Positions 19,823 to 29,901 of a DNA stretch of 64,000 nt are shown one piece after another. The position numbers and the translations under genes were made by a program. A model generated the notes under the pieces. That model had not been told where the DNA came from. It was given only the letters and a program-made list of their open reading frames with translations, and searched no databases. Origin of the DNA: an uncultured Chlorobiaceae bacterium (lineage in GTDB: Bacteria > Bacteroidota > Chlorobiia > Chlorobiales > Chlorobiaceae); the NCBI GenBank assembly GCA_903859055.1, contig CAIOLC010000174.1, positions 1-64,000 of the forward strand. The letters run 5' to 3'. Numbering within the stretch: the stretch's first letter is position 1; the number at the start of each line of letters is the position of its first letter.

Positions 19823-20505
19823 ACCCGTCGAAAAACGCCTTTATTTTTGACATGGATGGTGTGCTTACCGATAATATGCGCCTCCATGCCGATTCATGGG
19901 TTGAACTCTTCAGTGACTTCGGACTTGAGGGACTTGATGCTGAGCGCTATCTCGTTGAAACCGCAGGGATGAAGGGGCATGATGTGCTTCGTTACTTTCT
20001 CAATCCCGAGATCAGCGAAACAGAAGCCACAAGACTGACGGAACTCAAGGATTTTCTCTACCGTGTCCGCTCGCGAGACCTCATCACCGCCATTCCAGGA
20101 CTCAAACCATTTCTTTGTGCCGCTGAAAGTAACAACATCCTCCTTGGGATCGGCAGTGGTGCTTGTGCAAAAAATATCGAGTATGTGCTTGACCTCCTGA
20201 AGCTGACTGATATGTTTCATGCTGTTGTTGACCCATCACAGGTTGAGAGGGGTAAACCTCATCCCGATATTTTTTTGCGGGTTGCTGAACTTCTGGAGGT
20301 ATCTCCTTCATCCTGTATCGTCTTTGAGGATGCTCTTCCCGGGGTTGAAGCCGCACAGCGGGCGAACATGCTTTGCGTTGCCGTAACGACAACCAACAGC
20401 GCCGAAACCTTTCGTGGCTTTAACAATGTCGTGGGTATCATCGACGACTTTACGACGCTCTCACCCGGCGATCTCCTTCGAAAATTCTCAAGGGAGAACT
20501 TCTGA
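19816..20505 (+). CDS. HAD family hydrolase (beta-phosphoglucomutase-like)
   Basis: [50 protein letters not shown]. Confidence 0.9.
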   Translation: MLNPSKNAFIFDMDGVLTDNMRLHADSWVELFSDFGLEGLDAERYLVETAGMKGHDVLRYFLNPEISETEATRLTELKDFLYRVRSRDLITAIPGLKPFLCAAESNNILLGIGSGACAKNIEYVLDLLKLTDMFHAVVDPSQVERGKPHPDIFLRVAELLEVSPSSCIVFEDALPGVEAAQRANMLCVAVTTTNSAETFRGFNNVVGIIDDFTTLSPGDLLRKFSRENF

Positions 20506-20525
20506 CTCTTTTACTACCAACTTCT

Positions 20526-22184
20526 ATGCTCGAATTTTTTTCTCCTGTCATCCAAAAAGCACTGCTGGCCGCAGGTATTACCACAGAAAAGGCCATCCAG
20601 ATTGAACAGCCTTCCGACCATAAGTTTGGCGACTTTTCTACCAATATTGCCTTGCTGGCCGCAAAAGAGTGCAGGAAAAACCCGCGTGAACTTGCACATG
20701 CTCTCATTCCTTTTCTGCTTTTCCCCCCGGACACTGTTGCTAAAATTGAGGTGGCTGGAGCAGGGTTTATCAACTTTTATCTTTCGCCACTTTTTATCAT
20801 GCGTTCGGTAGAGCAGGTGCTGCTTGATGGTGATCATTACGGAAAAGGAGAACTCGGCATCGGCAAGAGTGCTCTTGTAGAATATGTCAGTGCTAATCCA
20901 ACCGGCCCACTGACGATCGGAAGAGGCAGGGGAGGCGTTTTGGGCGACTGTATAGCTAACCTCTTCGAGACACAAGGCTATAAAGTTACTCGAGAGTACT
21001 ATTTCAATGATGCGGGAAGGCAGATGCAGATTCTTGGTGAATCAGTACGCTTGCGCTATCTCGAACTCTGCGGCAAACAGATTGAGCTCCCTGCAACACA
21101 CTACCAGGGTGAGTATATCAGGGAGATTGCAGAATCTCTTTATGCGAACAATGGCAAGACACTTGAAGAGAGTGAGGAACTCTCGTTTTTCAAAAAGAGC
21201 GCTGAAACATCTATTTTCGATTCTATTCGCCAGACACTACAACGGCTGGGAATTCGCCATGACACCTTTTTCAATGAGCACGCTCTTTACCAGGAAGATG
21301 AGGGTGGAATTTCTGCCAATCAAAGGGTTATTGATGCACTGCAAGAAAAAGGATTTATCGATAAGTATGACGGTGCTACCTGGTTTCTTACGACAAAGCT
21401 TGGGCAGGAAAAGGATAAAGTTCTTGTGAAATCCTCAGGAGAGCCAAGTTACCGCCTTCCTGATATCGCCTACCATATCACAAAGTTTGAGCGTAGCTTT
21501 GATGTTATCGCAAACGTTTTTGGGGCCGATCATATTGATGAATATCCTGATGTGCTTGAAGCTTTGAAAATTCTCGGCTACGACACTGCAAGAATTAAAA
21601 TCGCCATCAATCAGTTTGTTACCACAACTGTTGATGGAAAAACAGTTAAAATGTCGACAAGAAAAGGGAATGCCGATCTGCTTGACGATTTGATTGATGA
21701 TGTCGGCGTAGATGCCACTCGACTTTTTTTCATTATGCGTGGCAAGGATTCGCACCTTAATTTTGATGTGGAGCTTGCCAAAAAGCAGTCAAAAGAGAAT
21801 CCTGTCTTTTATCTGCACTACGCCCATGCCCGAATTTGCAGCCTCTTGCGTTTGGCATTGCAAGAGAGAGCTTTTGACCCTGACTGCAGTGCAGACCATC
21901 ATCTTCTCCGAAAACTCAGCTCGCAAGCAGAGCTCCAGCTTGGCTTAGCACTGCTTGATTATCCTCCTATGATTAGAACAAGCCTCCGTCTGCTTGAGCC
22001 ACAGAAAATGGTTGAGTACCTCCACTCACTGGCAGAACTTTTTCACCGCTTCTATCAGGAGTGTCCTATCCTCAAAGCTGAAACTGATATCTGCACAGCC
22101 AGACTTTTACTCTCTTTAGCAACGCGACAGGTCTTGCGCAATGGGTTTAAAATTCTTGGTGTCTCTGCGCCGGATTCAATGTAG
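20526..22184 (+). CDS. argS: Arginyl-tRNA synthetase
   Basis: [24 protein letters not shown] class I motif; [20 protein letters not shown]. Confidence 0.95.
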   Translation: MLEFFSPVIQKALLAAGITTEKAIQIEQPSDHKFGDFSTNIALLAAKECRKNPRELAHALIPFLLFPPDTVAKIEVAGAGFINFYLSPLFIMRSVEQVLLDGDHYGKGELGIGKSALVEYVSANPTGPLTIGRGRGGVLGDCIANLFETQGYKVTREYYFNDAGRQMQILGESVRLRYLELCGKQIELPATHYQGEYIREIAESLYANNGKTLEESEELSFFKKSAETSIFDSIRQTLQRLGIRHDTFFNEHALYQEDEGGISANQRVIDALQEKGFIDKYDGATWFLTTKLGQEKDKVLVKSSGEPSYRLPDIAYHITKFERSFDVIANVFGADHIDEYPDVLEALKILGYDTARIKIAINQFVTTTVDGKTVKMSTRKGNADLLDDLIDDVGVDATRLFFIMRGKDSHLNFDVELAKKQSKENPVFYLHYAHARICSLLRLALQERAFDPDCSADHHLLRKLSSQAELQLGLALLDYPPMIRTSLRLLEPQKMVEYLHSLAELFHRFYQECPILKAETDICTARLLLSLATRQVLRNGFKILGVSAPDSM

Positions 22185-22192
22185 CAGAATTG

Positions 22193-22762
22193 TCATCTGT
22201 AAAGCTTTTGTGTGGTAATATACCTGAAAAGTGAAGATGGAAGAACTCTTGAAAAAGATTCTCCCGCCTTTACTCGTCGTCTCACTTCAGTCGACGACAC
22301 TGGACAGGTAAAATCAATAACCCTTAAGACACTTTGCCCTCTCTGTGGCAGGCCTGAGTCTCTTTTGAAGACCACAACATCACAAAGCTCAGAAAGTCGC
22401 TCATGCTCCTTCCATAATGGAAACTTAGTAAAGCTGTCCTCACCGACAAGGAGTGTTACCTTGTCGGATGGATAACGATCGTGAATGTGCCTCATAAGAT
22501 CAACTGTGTACGAAGGCTTTTTTTGTTCAAGCTCCCAACTGCTGACTTCGCTGCAAAATCCGGTTTCGTTCAGCTCTGATGAGAGTAACTCTGCCATTCG
22601 TTTTCTGTGATAATCTTCAACCTTTGAGCCCAGCTTGAGGGGATTGTTGGATACCGAAATGATGATCCAGTCAATCTCAAGCAGCTCTCTTGCAAAGAGG
22701 CAGAGGGCAAGATGGCCATTATGCGGCGGATCGAAGCTTCCACCAAAAACTGCGATATGCAC
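22193..22762 (-). CDS. nadD: Nicotinate-nucleotide adenylyltransferase
   Basis: IAVFGGSFDPPHNGHLALCLFA; PVSSTEVRRRVKAG. Confidence 0.92.
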   Translation of the reverse strand: MHIAVFGGSFDPPHNGHLALCLFARELLEIDWIIISVSNNPLKLGSKVEDYHRKRMAELLSSELNETGFCSEVSSWELEQKKPSYTVDLMRHIHDRYPSDKVTLLVGEDSFTKFPLWKEHERLSELCDVVVFKRDSGLPQRGQSVLRVIDFTCPVSSTEVRRRVKAGESFSRVLPSSLFRYITTQKLYR

Positions 22763-22774
22763 AACTATGGATGA

Positions 22775-23674
22775 TCAGATTTTTATATTCTGTGCAATTT
22801 TATTCTTGATGCTCTGCATCTCTCTCTTCTTTTCAGGGAAACGCTTGAGATACTGGTCGAGTGTCTGGCTGGCATCAAACCACTTTTTCCGCTTGACCAG
22901 CACCTCTATCTTCCCCTCAATCCCCTGCTTGAGATAGCTTGTATCGCTGTAACGCTCAATCAGTTCGTCAAAGAAAATGCTGGCAGCCTTCAGTTTTCCC
23001 AGCTTGACATACTCTCTGGCGACCATAAGAACATGCTTTGCCAGTTTCTCCCGAAGAGTGGTAATTGCTTTCTCTGAATATCTTAGACTGTCAACCCTTG
23101 AAAACCGGCCGGTTGCCGTTTCGTAGTGCTGCTTGTATCCATCATTTTTGGGATTGATTTTCAGTAACTCTCGATAGGTCTCGACATCACTTGCGATTTT
23201 TGATGAATCTGCCATTGGATAGAGATCCATATAGAGAGCGAAGTTTTCTATCGCTTTGCGGGTTGGCTGCTGATCCAGTCCTACAGGAGGGGAGAGCTTC
23301 TCATAAGATTTTGCAATCATAAACTGTGAGGCTCTGGCATAGGGAGAGGCAGGCATCTGCTGCTGTAAACGGGCAAACATCTCAGTGGCCAGAAGGTACT
23401 GACCTGACTGGTAGTATGTCTGCGCAAGAAGATAGAGGACATCATCTTCAAGTGCTGTAGCGCGAGAGGTAAACAACAGCGATTCCAGCCCTAAAGCCGC
23501 CTCCTGATAATCCTGTTTGTTATACTGCTTCAACGCCCTTGTATAGCCTTCGCTCACAACAACAGCCGTTGGCAACGGTGGCCTGGAGGAGGAACAGCCG
23601 GAACTCATCAGTACCCCCGTGGCCAGGAGCAAGAGTGCTGAACGTGAAAAATATCTTGTAACCGACTTTGACAT
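22775..23674 (-). CDS. bamD: Outer membrane assembly lipoprotein BamD-like (TPR)
   Basis: Lipobox MSSGCSSS; TPR-like YxxAxxxFxxL repeats in BamD arrangement (YPMADSSKIASDVETYRELL). Confidence 0.8.
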   Translation of the reverse strand: MSKSVTRYFSRSALLLLATGVLMSSGCSSSRPPLPTAVVVSEGYTRALKQYNKQDYQEAALGLESLLFTSRATALEDDVLYLLAQTYYQSGQYLLATEMFARLQQQMPASPYARASQFMIAKSYEKLSPPVGLDQQPTRKAIENFALYMDLYPMADSSKIASDVETYRELLKINPKNDGYKQHYETATGRFSRVDSLRYSEKAITTLREKLAKHVLMVAREYVKLGKLKAASIFFDELIERYSDTSYLKQGIEGKIEVLVKRKKWFDASQTLDQYLKRFPEKKREMQSIKNKIAQNIKI

Positions 23675-23764
23675 ACATTCGCTCCGTTATCGCTTATAAA
23701 TTGAATCTGTACTTCATTGCAGAACTGAAAACTTATGATGAGCATGCCACCGATCGAATAAGGC

Positions 23765-23992
23765 TCAGGAGAGACGAGAACTGCTTTTCCCGGGTTTTTC
23801 CTCTATTGCACAACGTCCACAACTTGATATTCCAAAAAGAGTGTAGAGTGGACAAAATCCAAGAGTCGATGTCAGCAATGGTATGATGCCTGCCGCTCCC
23901 CACCAGGAGTGCGCGACAACGCCAGCAACAATAACCAGAATTCCTGTGACAATACGGATGATTCTGTCGGTTTTACCAATATTCTTTGGCAT
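23765..23992 (-). CDS. DUF2892 (YgaP-type) small membrane protein
   Basis: MPKNIGKTDRIIRIVTGILVIVAGVV..PLLTSTLGFCPLYTLFGISSC. Confidence 0.82.
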   Translation of the reverse strand: MPKNIGKTDRIIRIVTGILVIVAGVVAHSWWGAAGIIPLLTSTLGFCPLYTLFGISSCGRCAIEEKPGKSSSRLS

Positions 23993-24169
23993 AATTTCTA
24001 AGAATAATATGAATTAATGATTGGGGGGAAGCCTGACTTCCAACATCGCGAAGTTACAATTTCTTTGCCTGATTAGCAATCAGCCATTCCGTTTTTATCT
24101 TGAGACAAGGTGTGATGGAGAAAGATTGCATAGTAATCAGCAGTAACAATGCGGGAGATCTACTCATTG

Positions 24170-24242
24170 TGGAGCTTAGGGGAGTCGAACCCCTGACCTT
24201 CTCATTGCGAACGAGACGCTCTACCAACTGAGCTAAAGCCCC
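24170..24242 (-). tRNA. tRNA-Ala (anticodon CGC)
   Basis: Minus strand GGGGCTTTAGCTCAGTTGGTAGAGCGTCTCGTTCGCAATGAGAAGGTCAGGGGTTCGACTCCCCTAAGCTCCA; full cloverleaf, loop TTCGCAA, G3:U70 wobble in acceptor stem. Confidence 0.95.
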
Positions 24243-24274
24243 AATATCGACACCTTCTCCAGTGAAGCGGAAAA

Positions 24275-24303
24275 TAAAAAAATAGCCTGCAAAGCAGGCT
24301 ATT
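24275..24303 (-). terminator. Rho-independent terminator after atpH
   Basis: Minus strand ATAGCCTGC-TTT-GCAGGCTAT followed by TTTTTTATTTT. Confidence 0.88.
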
Positions 24304-24333
24304 GACTGTCAAGCCATCAAAAACGCACCCACC

Positions 24334-24879
24334 TCATGCGGTTTCAGCAAGAAGAGTCTCTCGGAGTCTGTAAAGCTGATGGCTGATGGTTCCATCGAAA
24401 ATAGTGTCGCCTATTTTAACAGAAACACCACCAATAAAATTTTCGTTAAGAGAGAGATGCGCTCTTACTCGCTTCCCGGTATAAGACTCAAGTCTTGCTA
24501 TGAGTTCTGCCGTCTGCTCATCCGAAAGTGCAACAGCGCTTTTAACCTCTGCATTGACAATCCCCTGCCTTTCATCAAGGAGAGATTGAAACTCGTCAAT
24601 AATTTCGGGAAGCAGGCCTGCCCGTTTTTTTCGTGCCACGAGCTTTAAAAAAACAAACATCTTGTCGCCAACCGCCCCCTTGAAAACCTCTTCAAGAATT
24701 TTAATCTTCTTGTCACCCTTGACAACCGGACTCCGCAACGTGTGAACAAGATCGCGTGAATGATGAAGTACCTCCCTGATCACCTCCAGCTCACCAACAA
24801 CCTGATCAAGAAAATTTCCCTCCACGGCCGCAGTCAAAAGAGACAAGGCATATCGACGGCTTGCAATTAAACTTGACAT
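24334..24879 (-). CDS. atpH: ATP synthase F1 delta subunit
   Basis: ASRRYALSLLTAAVEGN...; C-terminal GGVSVKIGDTIFDGTISHQLYRLRETL. Confidence 0.93.
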   Translation of the reverse strand: MSSLIASRRYALSLLTAAVEGNFLDQVVGELEVIREVLHHSRDLVHTLRSPVVKGDKKIKILEEVFKGAVGDKMFVFLKLVARKKRAGLLPEIIDEFQSLLDERQGIVNAEVKSAVALSDEQTAELIARLESYTGKRVRAHLSLNENFIGGVSVKIGDTIFDGTISHQLYRLRETLLAETA

Positions 24880-24892
24880 CTCGTGCCCTTTT

Positions 24893-25420
24893 TCAGTTAC
24901 GTTTAGATGAAAGATCCTGAATCATGCTGTTCACTATTTTTTTCTGCATATCGGCATCAAGCGCTGTTCTGATAATTTTCTCAGCTCCCTTCACAGCAAG
25001 GTCAGCAACCTCATTGCGCAGAACATCAAGTGCACGTCGCTTTTCCTGTTCGATAGAATCCATCGCCGCAGCAATCATCTTCTTGGACTCATCCTGTGCT
25101 TTTTCTGTAAGCTCAGCACGCAACTTTTCAGCATACTCTTTTCCTTCGCGAATGATCCTGTCAGCATCGGCATCAGCTTTCGAAAGCAACTCTCTGTTTT
25201 TACGAAGAATAGCCTCAGATTCCTCTTTCGCCTGGTAAGCACGGTCAATAGATGACTGAATTCCCTTTTCTCTCTCTTCAAGAGCGGAGATAATAGGCCC
25301 CCATGCCACTTTTCTTAAAATTACCAACACAATAACAAACGTTACTGCGGTCCAGAAAATAAGCCCGGGATTCGGGGTTAAAAGACTACCCGCAAGAAGC
25401 ACAACTCCTGACGTAAGCAT
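24893..25420 (-). CDS. atpF: ATP synthase F0 subunit b
   Basis: [39 protein letters not shown]; long coiled coil. Confidence 0.93.
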   Translation of the reverse strand: MLTSGVVLLAGSLLTPNPGLIFWTAVTFVIVLVILRKVAWGPIISALEEREKGIQSSIDRAYQAKEESEAILRKNRELLSKADADADRIIREGKEYAEKLRAELTEKAQDESKKMIAAAMDSIEQEKRRALDVLRNEVADLAVKGAEKIIRTALDADMQKKIVNSMIQDLSSKRN

Positions 25421-25523
25421 GAAAAATGGTTCTGTTAACGGTTAATAAGAGCCGATTACCGCCTGATTGAATCTCTGACGGCAACCGGGATATCTTCTGT
25501 ATTCAGTCGTTGACTGCAAACAC

Positions 25524-25745
25524 TTACTTAAGAGCAAGCAGTACGCAGATAACTTCACCGAAAAGAGCAACACCTTCAATAAGAGCGGCGGCAATAATCA
25601 TGGTTGTGCGGATATCAGAGGCTGCCTCCGGCTGACGAGCTGTGCCCTCAGTTGCGGATGCGGCAATATTGCCAATACCAAGTCCTGCACCAATAACCGC
25701 CAGGCCAGCGCCAAAACCTGCACCTACATAAGCTAAACCTTCCAT
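25524..25745 (-). CDS. atpE: ATP synthase F0 subunit c
   Basis: GAGFGAGLAVIGAGLGIGNIAASATEGTARQPEAA...AALIEGVALFGEVICVLLAL. Confidence 0.95.
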   Translation of the reverse strand: MEGLAYVGAGFGAGLAVIGAGLGIGNIAASATEGTARQPEAASDIRTTMIIAAALIEGVALFGEVICVLLALK

Positions 25746-25862
25746 CGTGTAATTACCTCCGTTTATTTGTTGTATGTTTTTGCTAAAGTATTATTAGCCG
25801 TTTGAAACCCAGAAAAAGAAAGAAGAAAATATAATCTATTCCTTGACAATCCGCGCCATAAT

Positions 25863-26893
25863 TTAGTGATGAGCAACGGCGGTATCATGTTCATCATGGC
25901 CGCCTTCATGTGCCGTAGCCAACCCGATAAAGAGCGACGTAAGCATCGTAAAGATAAAGGCCTGAAGGAAAGCAACAAAAATTTCAAGCAAGTAGATAAA
26001 TGTTGCAAAAGGAACTGAAACCACTGCTGCGGCAACATAACTCTTTATAATAAAACTGATAAAGATCAAGCTCAGAATGACAATGTGACCAGCGGCCATA
26101 TTTGCAAAAAGACGAACCGTCAGAGCAAATGGCTTGGTAAAAAGTCCAATGATCTCAATAGGAACCATGATAATCCAGAGGGCCCAGTGGGTTCCGACAG
26201 TAAGGTGCTTGAGAAAACCAACAACTCCATGCGCTCTTACCGAGGCTATCTGGATAACAAAAAAGGAAAAGACCGACAAAGTCAGAGTAACATTGATATC
26301 ACCAGTGGCGGTAGAGCCATAAGGTATGAGTCCAAAAAGATTACAGAAAAGGATAAACATAAAAACCGTCAGCAGAAAGGGGGTATGCTTCTCGAATCCA
26401 TGTCCAATATTTGCCTTTGCCACATCAAGACGTATAAACTCAACGAGAGCCTCCATGGTATTTGCCATACCCGAAGGTGCCTGCCGGACACCCATAGCCT
26501 TGTATTTACTCCCAACTATCGAAAAGATCAGCACAAGAGCGACTGCCACAATCCAGATCATCACAACACGCTTGGTTATCGAGATATCCAGTCCTCCCAA
26601 AAGAGGCACCGACGCAGGTATTGACATCCTGGGAAGCTCAACAGCCCCAAACGGCTCAAAAGCAAACTCGTTACTGTCCATAACGTGATGCATGATCACA
26701 GCACCAGGAGTCTCAGCTTCAGCCTCACCAGAATGTTCGCCCGGAACCGCCGGAGCTGTCGCCACGGACTGCTCACCAACCGCCTGCCGCTCTGTGGAGG
26801 CGACAGCAACACCGCTGAGATTGAACAGCAGAGGTACAAGAATTGCAAAAACCCTAAAAAAGCTTTTGGTTGTATGGGATTAGACCGTTTCAT
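25863..26893 (-). CDS. atpB: ATP synthase F0 subunit a; main ORF 25863..26765, but the likely ATG start at 26893 is in another frame (apparent -1 frameshift at about 26855-26861)
   Basis: Subunit a motifs ([53 protein letters not shown]). Sequence upstream of the GTG in frame encodes a signal peptide but has no ATG; ATGA overlap with the upstream gene supplies an ATG in the alternative frame. Confidence 0.85.
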
Positions 26894-27276
26894 GCAGTAT
26901 TCTTTTTCTGTTTATTTTTCTTTTGATATCCGAGAATTTCAACAATAACATAAATACAGTAAAAAGCAAAAAACGAGAAAACAAAATCATTAACGACTGC
27001 AAGTCCATTAAGAATGACAATCGCAATGACCGCCATCATAAGAAGCATTCGTATCGCAAGCCCACCGAACACAACTTTTGTGAACGATGAAGAATCTTTA
27101 TCAAGAGCATAATCAAAGAGCAAATATCCGGCGATTGTATTTGAAATCACCATCACCCATGCAAGAAAAAGTGCCCAAAAATCCACCCTCCCTGCCTCAA
27201 GCGGGAAATAGAGTACCCCCCATAAAACGATGGATAAGATACACAACTTAATAAAAAATTCAAATAGTGGCTTCAT
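26890..27276 (-). CDS. AtpI-like ATP synthase-associated membrane protein (subunit I)
   Basis: 128 aa four-TM protein between AtpZ-like and AtpB; stop overlaps the ATG at 26893. Confidence 0.7.
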   Translation of the reverse strand: MKPLFEFFIKLCILSIVLWGVLYFPLEAGRVDFWALFLAWVMVISNTIAGYLLFDYALDKDSSSFTKVVFGGLAIRMLLMMAVIAIVILNGLAVVNDFVFSFFAFYCIYVIVEILGYQKKNKQKKNTA

Positions 27277-27323
27277 AACAAATGCCTCTTTCTCATGGAC
27301 AGCCTTATTAACCGCAAAATTCC

Positions 27324-27560
27324 CTATTTTTTGTTCGCTGCTCTCACCACTTTCATGAGAACAAGCGCCATTCCAACCATACCAACAACCACGCCAGCAA
27401 GAAGCAAAAAGGGGGATGTCCCAATTTTGCTGTCAGCCCAGTATCCGATAAAAACAAAAAATGCGAACCCCCCGGAGACCTGGAGCCCTAATCCAATATA
27501 GTCAGACGAGGCCCGTACAGAATGACCAAAATCCTCGGGAAACCTTTTCTCTCCATTCAT
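27324..27560 (-). CDS. AtpZ/AtpI family protein (start trimmed to MNGEKRF)
   Basis: YIGLGLQVSGGFAFFVFIGYWADSKIGTSPFLLLAGVVVGMVGMALVLMKVV. Confidence 0.82.
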   Translation of the reverse strand: MNGEKRFPEDFGHSVRASSDYIGLGLQVSGGFAFFVFIGYWADSKIGTSPFLLLAGVVVGMVGMALVLMKVVRAANKK

Positions 27561-27785
27561 GAGCGCACCCGCACCATTTTTTGCTTCTCTCTGATTCCAG
27601 TAGCCCGCCAACTCAACGGAAAATGTGAAGCAGTACTTTTTTGAGTCATTACAATCTCTTGCTGAAGATACGACTCCTTCGCCATATATTGAATCTTTTG
27701 ACGGATATTAATCTCTTCGCTCTCTTTTTGTAAGAGTTATTGCGTCATTGACCTCTTCTTCACAGAGTTCGCAAACAACATCTCC

Positions 27786-28595
27786 ATGCCTTTAGCCAAC
27801 ACATTTTCAGCAGAAACGGCAGCCACCCCTGGTGCCGCAAATGGATATCTTGTCCCTGACTGCTTCAGGAACTCTCCTGGCCTTGTTGCACTGCAAAGCA
27901 CAAGAAACGGAGGGGTCAGCAAGGGCAGTTACTTTTCACTGAACCTTGGGAAAAATACCGGAGATGTACCGGATTTGGTTCTGAACAACATGCAACTCCT
28001 TTGCAATCAACTCAGTATCAATCCAGAGAGAATGGTCTCTTCGGAACAGGTGCATGCCACACGGATTCTCTGCGCTGAAAAGCCGGGCCACTATCAGGGA
28101 TATGACGCATTCATCACTGATCAGCAGAATCTTTTCCTCTGCGTTTTTACTGCAGATTGTTATCCTGTGCTTATTTACGACCCCCGCCATAGAGCCTCAG
28201 GCGCAGCTCACGCAGGCTGGAAAGGCACTGCGGGGATGATAGTCAAAAAAACCATGCGAGCTATGCAGAGGAGATTTGACACAAATCCCGAAGAGTGCCT
28301 TGCCTTTATCGGCGCAGGTATTTCAGTTGAAGCTTATGAGGTCGGACACAATGTGGCCTCTGCATTTCCTCCTGATTGCACCAGACGTTTGCATCACTCA
28401 CTGGAGAATGAAAAATATCAACTGGACCTCAGGATGGCCAACTATCGCCAACTGCTTGATGCCGGAGTACCGGCATCAAGCATAGAGTGCTCTTCTTACT
28501 GCACTTTTCGTGACAACAATCTTTTTTTTTCGTTCCGGCGAGATCAGGGAGTCACAGGACGGATGGTCAGCCTCATTGGTGTCGCCAGCTCATAA
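27786..28595 (+). CDS. pgeF: Peptidoglycan editing factor PgeF (YfiH / multi-copper polyphenol oxidoreductase-laccase domain)
   Basis: EQVHATRI, TADCYPVLIYDPRHRASGAAHAGWKGTAGMIVKKTM, IGAGISVEAYEVG. Confidence 0.92.
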   Translation: MPLANTFSAETAATPGAANGYLVPDCFRNSPGLVALQSTRNGGVSKGSYFSLNLGKNTGDVPDLVLNNMQLLCNQLSINPERMVSSEQVHATRILCAEKPGHYQGYDAFITDQQNLFLCVFTADCYPVLIYDPRHRASGAAHAGWKGTAGMIVKKTMRAMQRRFDTNPEECLAFIGAGISVEAYEVGHNVASAFPPDCTRRLHHSLENEKYQLDLRMANYRQLLDAGVPASSIECSSYCTFRDNNLFFSFRRDQGVTGRMVSLIGVASS

Positions 28596-28599
28596 CCCT

Positions 28600-29892
28600 C
28601 TAAGTAAATCTCCTGCCATAGGAGCCATAGAGCTCATGGGCCTGACGAGATATCTCCTCCCGAAAATCAGGGTGCGCAATACTTGCAAGAGCCTCTGCCC
28701 TCTGCCTCAAATTTTTGCCATGGAGATTCACTATACCAAACTCGGTAACAACATACTGCACATGCGCTCTTGTCGTGACGACACCAGCGCCGGGCTTGAG
28801 TTGGGGCACAATTCTTGACAGGCCATGCTTTGTTGTTGATGGTAGAGCAATAATCGGCTTGCCCCCTTTGGAAAGCGCCGCCCCACGGATAAAGTCCATC
28901 TGACCACCAACACCGGAGTAATATTTTTGCCCAATCGAGTCGGCACATACCTGGCCGGACATATCAATCTCAAGAGCACTGTTAATAGCTGTCACTCTCG
29001 GATTTCTCCTTATCTCCCGCGTATCGTTGACATAATCTGAAGGGAGCATCTCAACAAGCGGATTATCATCGACAAAATCGTAGAGACGCCTTGTGCCAAT
29101 AAGGAAACTTGCGACAATAATCTCTCTGTGACTTCGTTTTTTACTGCCGTTGATCACCCCTTTTTCAACAAGATCAACCACGCCATCCGAAAACATCTCA
29201 GAGTGAATGCCAAGATCCCTGTGGCCAGAAAGTGCTGCAAGAGTCGCATCAGGAATAGCACCAATACCCATCTGCAAGGTAGCGCCATCCTCAACTATTG
29301 ATGCGATATGCCGACCAATGCGAGTCTCAACATCTCCCATTTCATGACGAGGTGTCTCAGGAAGAGGATCATCAACCTCTACCATCGCATGAATCTTGCT
29401 TGCATGAAGCATCCCCTCGCCATGTGTTCGCGGCATTTGGGGGTTCACCTGTGCAATTACAAGTCTTGCGGATTGCACCGCAGCAAGTGTCGCATCTACA
29501 GAGACCCCAAGAGAGCAGTAACCATGTCGATCAGGTGGCGAGACGTGGACAAGAGCAACATCAAGTGGCAGAATTCTGTTATAAAACAGTGACGGGACAT
29601 CACTCAAAAAAACAGGGATGGCATCGCCGTCCCCATGTTGTACCGACTGACGGACATTTTTGGCCACGAAAAGCGCATTAAGCCTGAAACTTTCACGATA
29701 TTCCGGCCTCGCGTATGCCGCCTCCCCTTCGGTGTGGAGACTTACAATTTCAACATTTTTTAACTCGCCAGCCCGTTGGACCATAGCGTCAATCAACCGT
29801 TGCGGCGTTGCGGCCGCTGTGTGCAAAAATACTCTGTCACCTGACTTTATTCTTGCTACCGCATCTTCTGCGGAAAGCGTACAATAGTGCAT
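28600..29892 (-). CDS. Acetyl-CoA hydrolase/transferase family protein (4-hydroxybutyrate CoA-transferase-like)
   Basis: DGATLQMGIGAIPDATLAALSGHRDLGIHSEMFSDGVVDL; GVGGQMDFIRGAALSKGGKPIIALPSTTK. Confidence 0.88.
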   Translation of the reverse strand: MHYCTLSAEDAVARIKSGDRVFLHTAAATPQRLIDAMVQRAGELKNVEIVSLHTEGEAAYARPEYRESFRLNALFVAKNVRQSVQHGDGDAIPVFLSDVPSLFYNRILPLDVALVHVSPPDRHGYCSLGVSVDATLAAVQSARLVIAQVNPQMPRTHGEGMLHASKIHAMVEVDDPLPETPRHEMGDVETRIGRHIASIVEDGATLQMGIGAIPDATLAALSGHRDLGIHSEMFSDGVVDLVEKGVINGSKKRSHREIIVASFLIGTRRLYDFVDDNPLVEMLPSDYVNDTREIRRNPRVTAINSALEIDMSGQVCADSIGQKYYSGVGGQMDFIRGAALSKGGKPIIALPSTTKHGLSRIVPQLKPGAGVVTTRAHVQYVVTEFGIVNLHGKNLRQRAEALASIAHPDFREEISRQAHELYGSYGRRFT

Positions 29893-29901
29893 GAACCCCT
29901 T

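Noticed and set aside
26085-26624. 179-aa + strand ORF antisense to atpB
   Set aside because: Shadow ORF over conserved subunit a coding sequence.
26696-26893. 65-aa - strand ORF starting [10 protein letters not shown] treated as an independent gene
   Set aside because: Better explained as the true start of atpB separated by an apparent frameshift (see finding).
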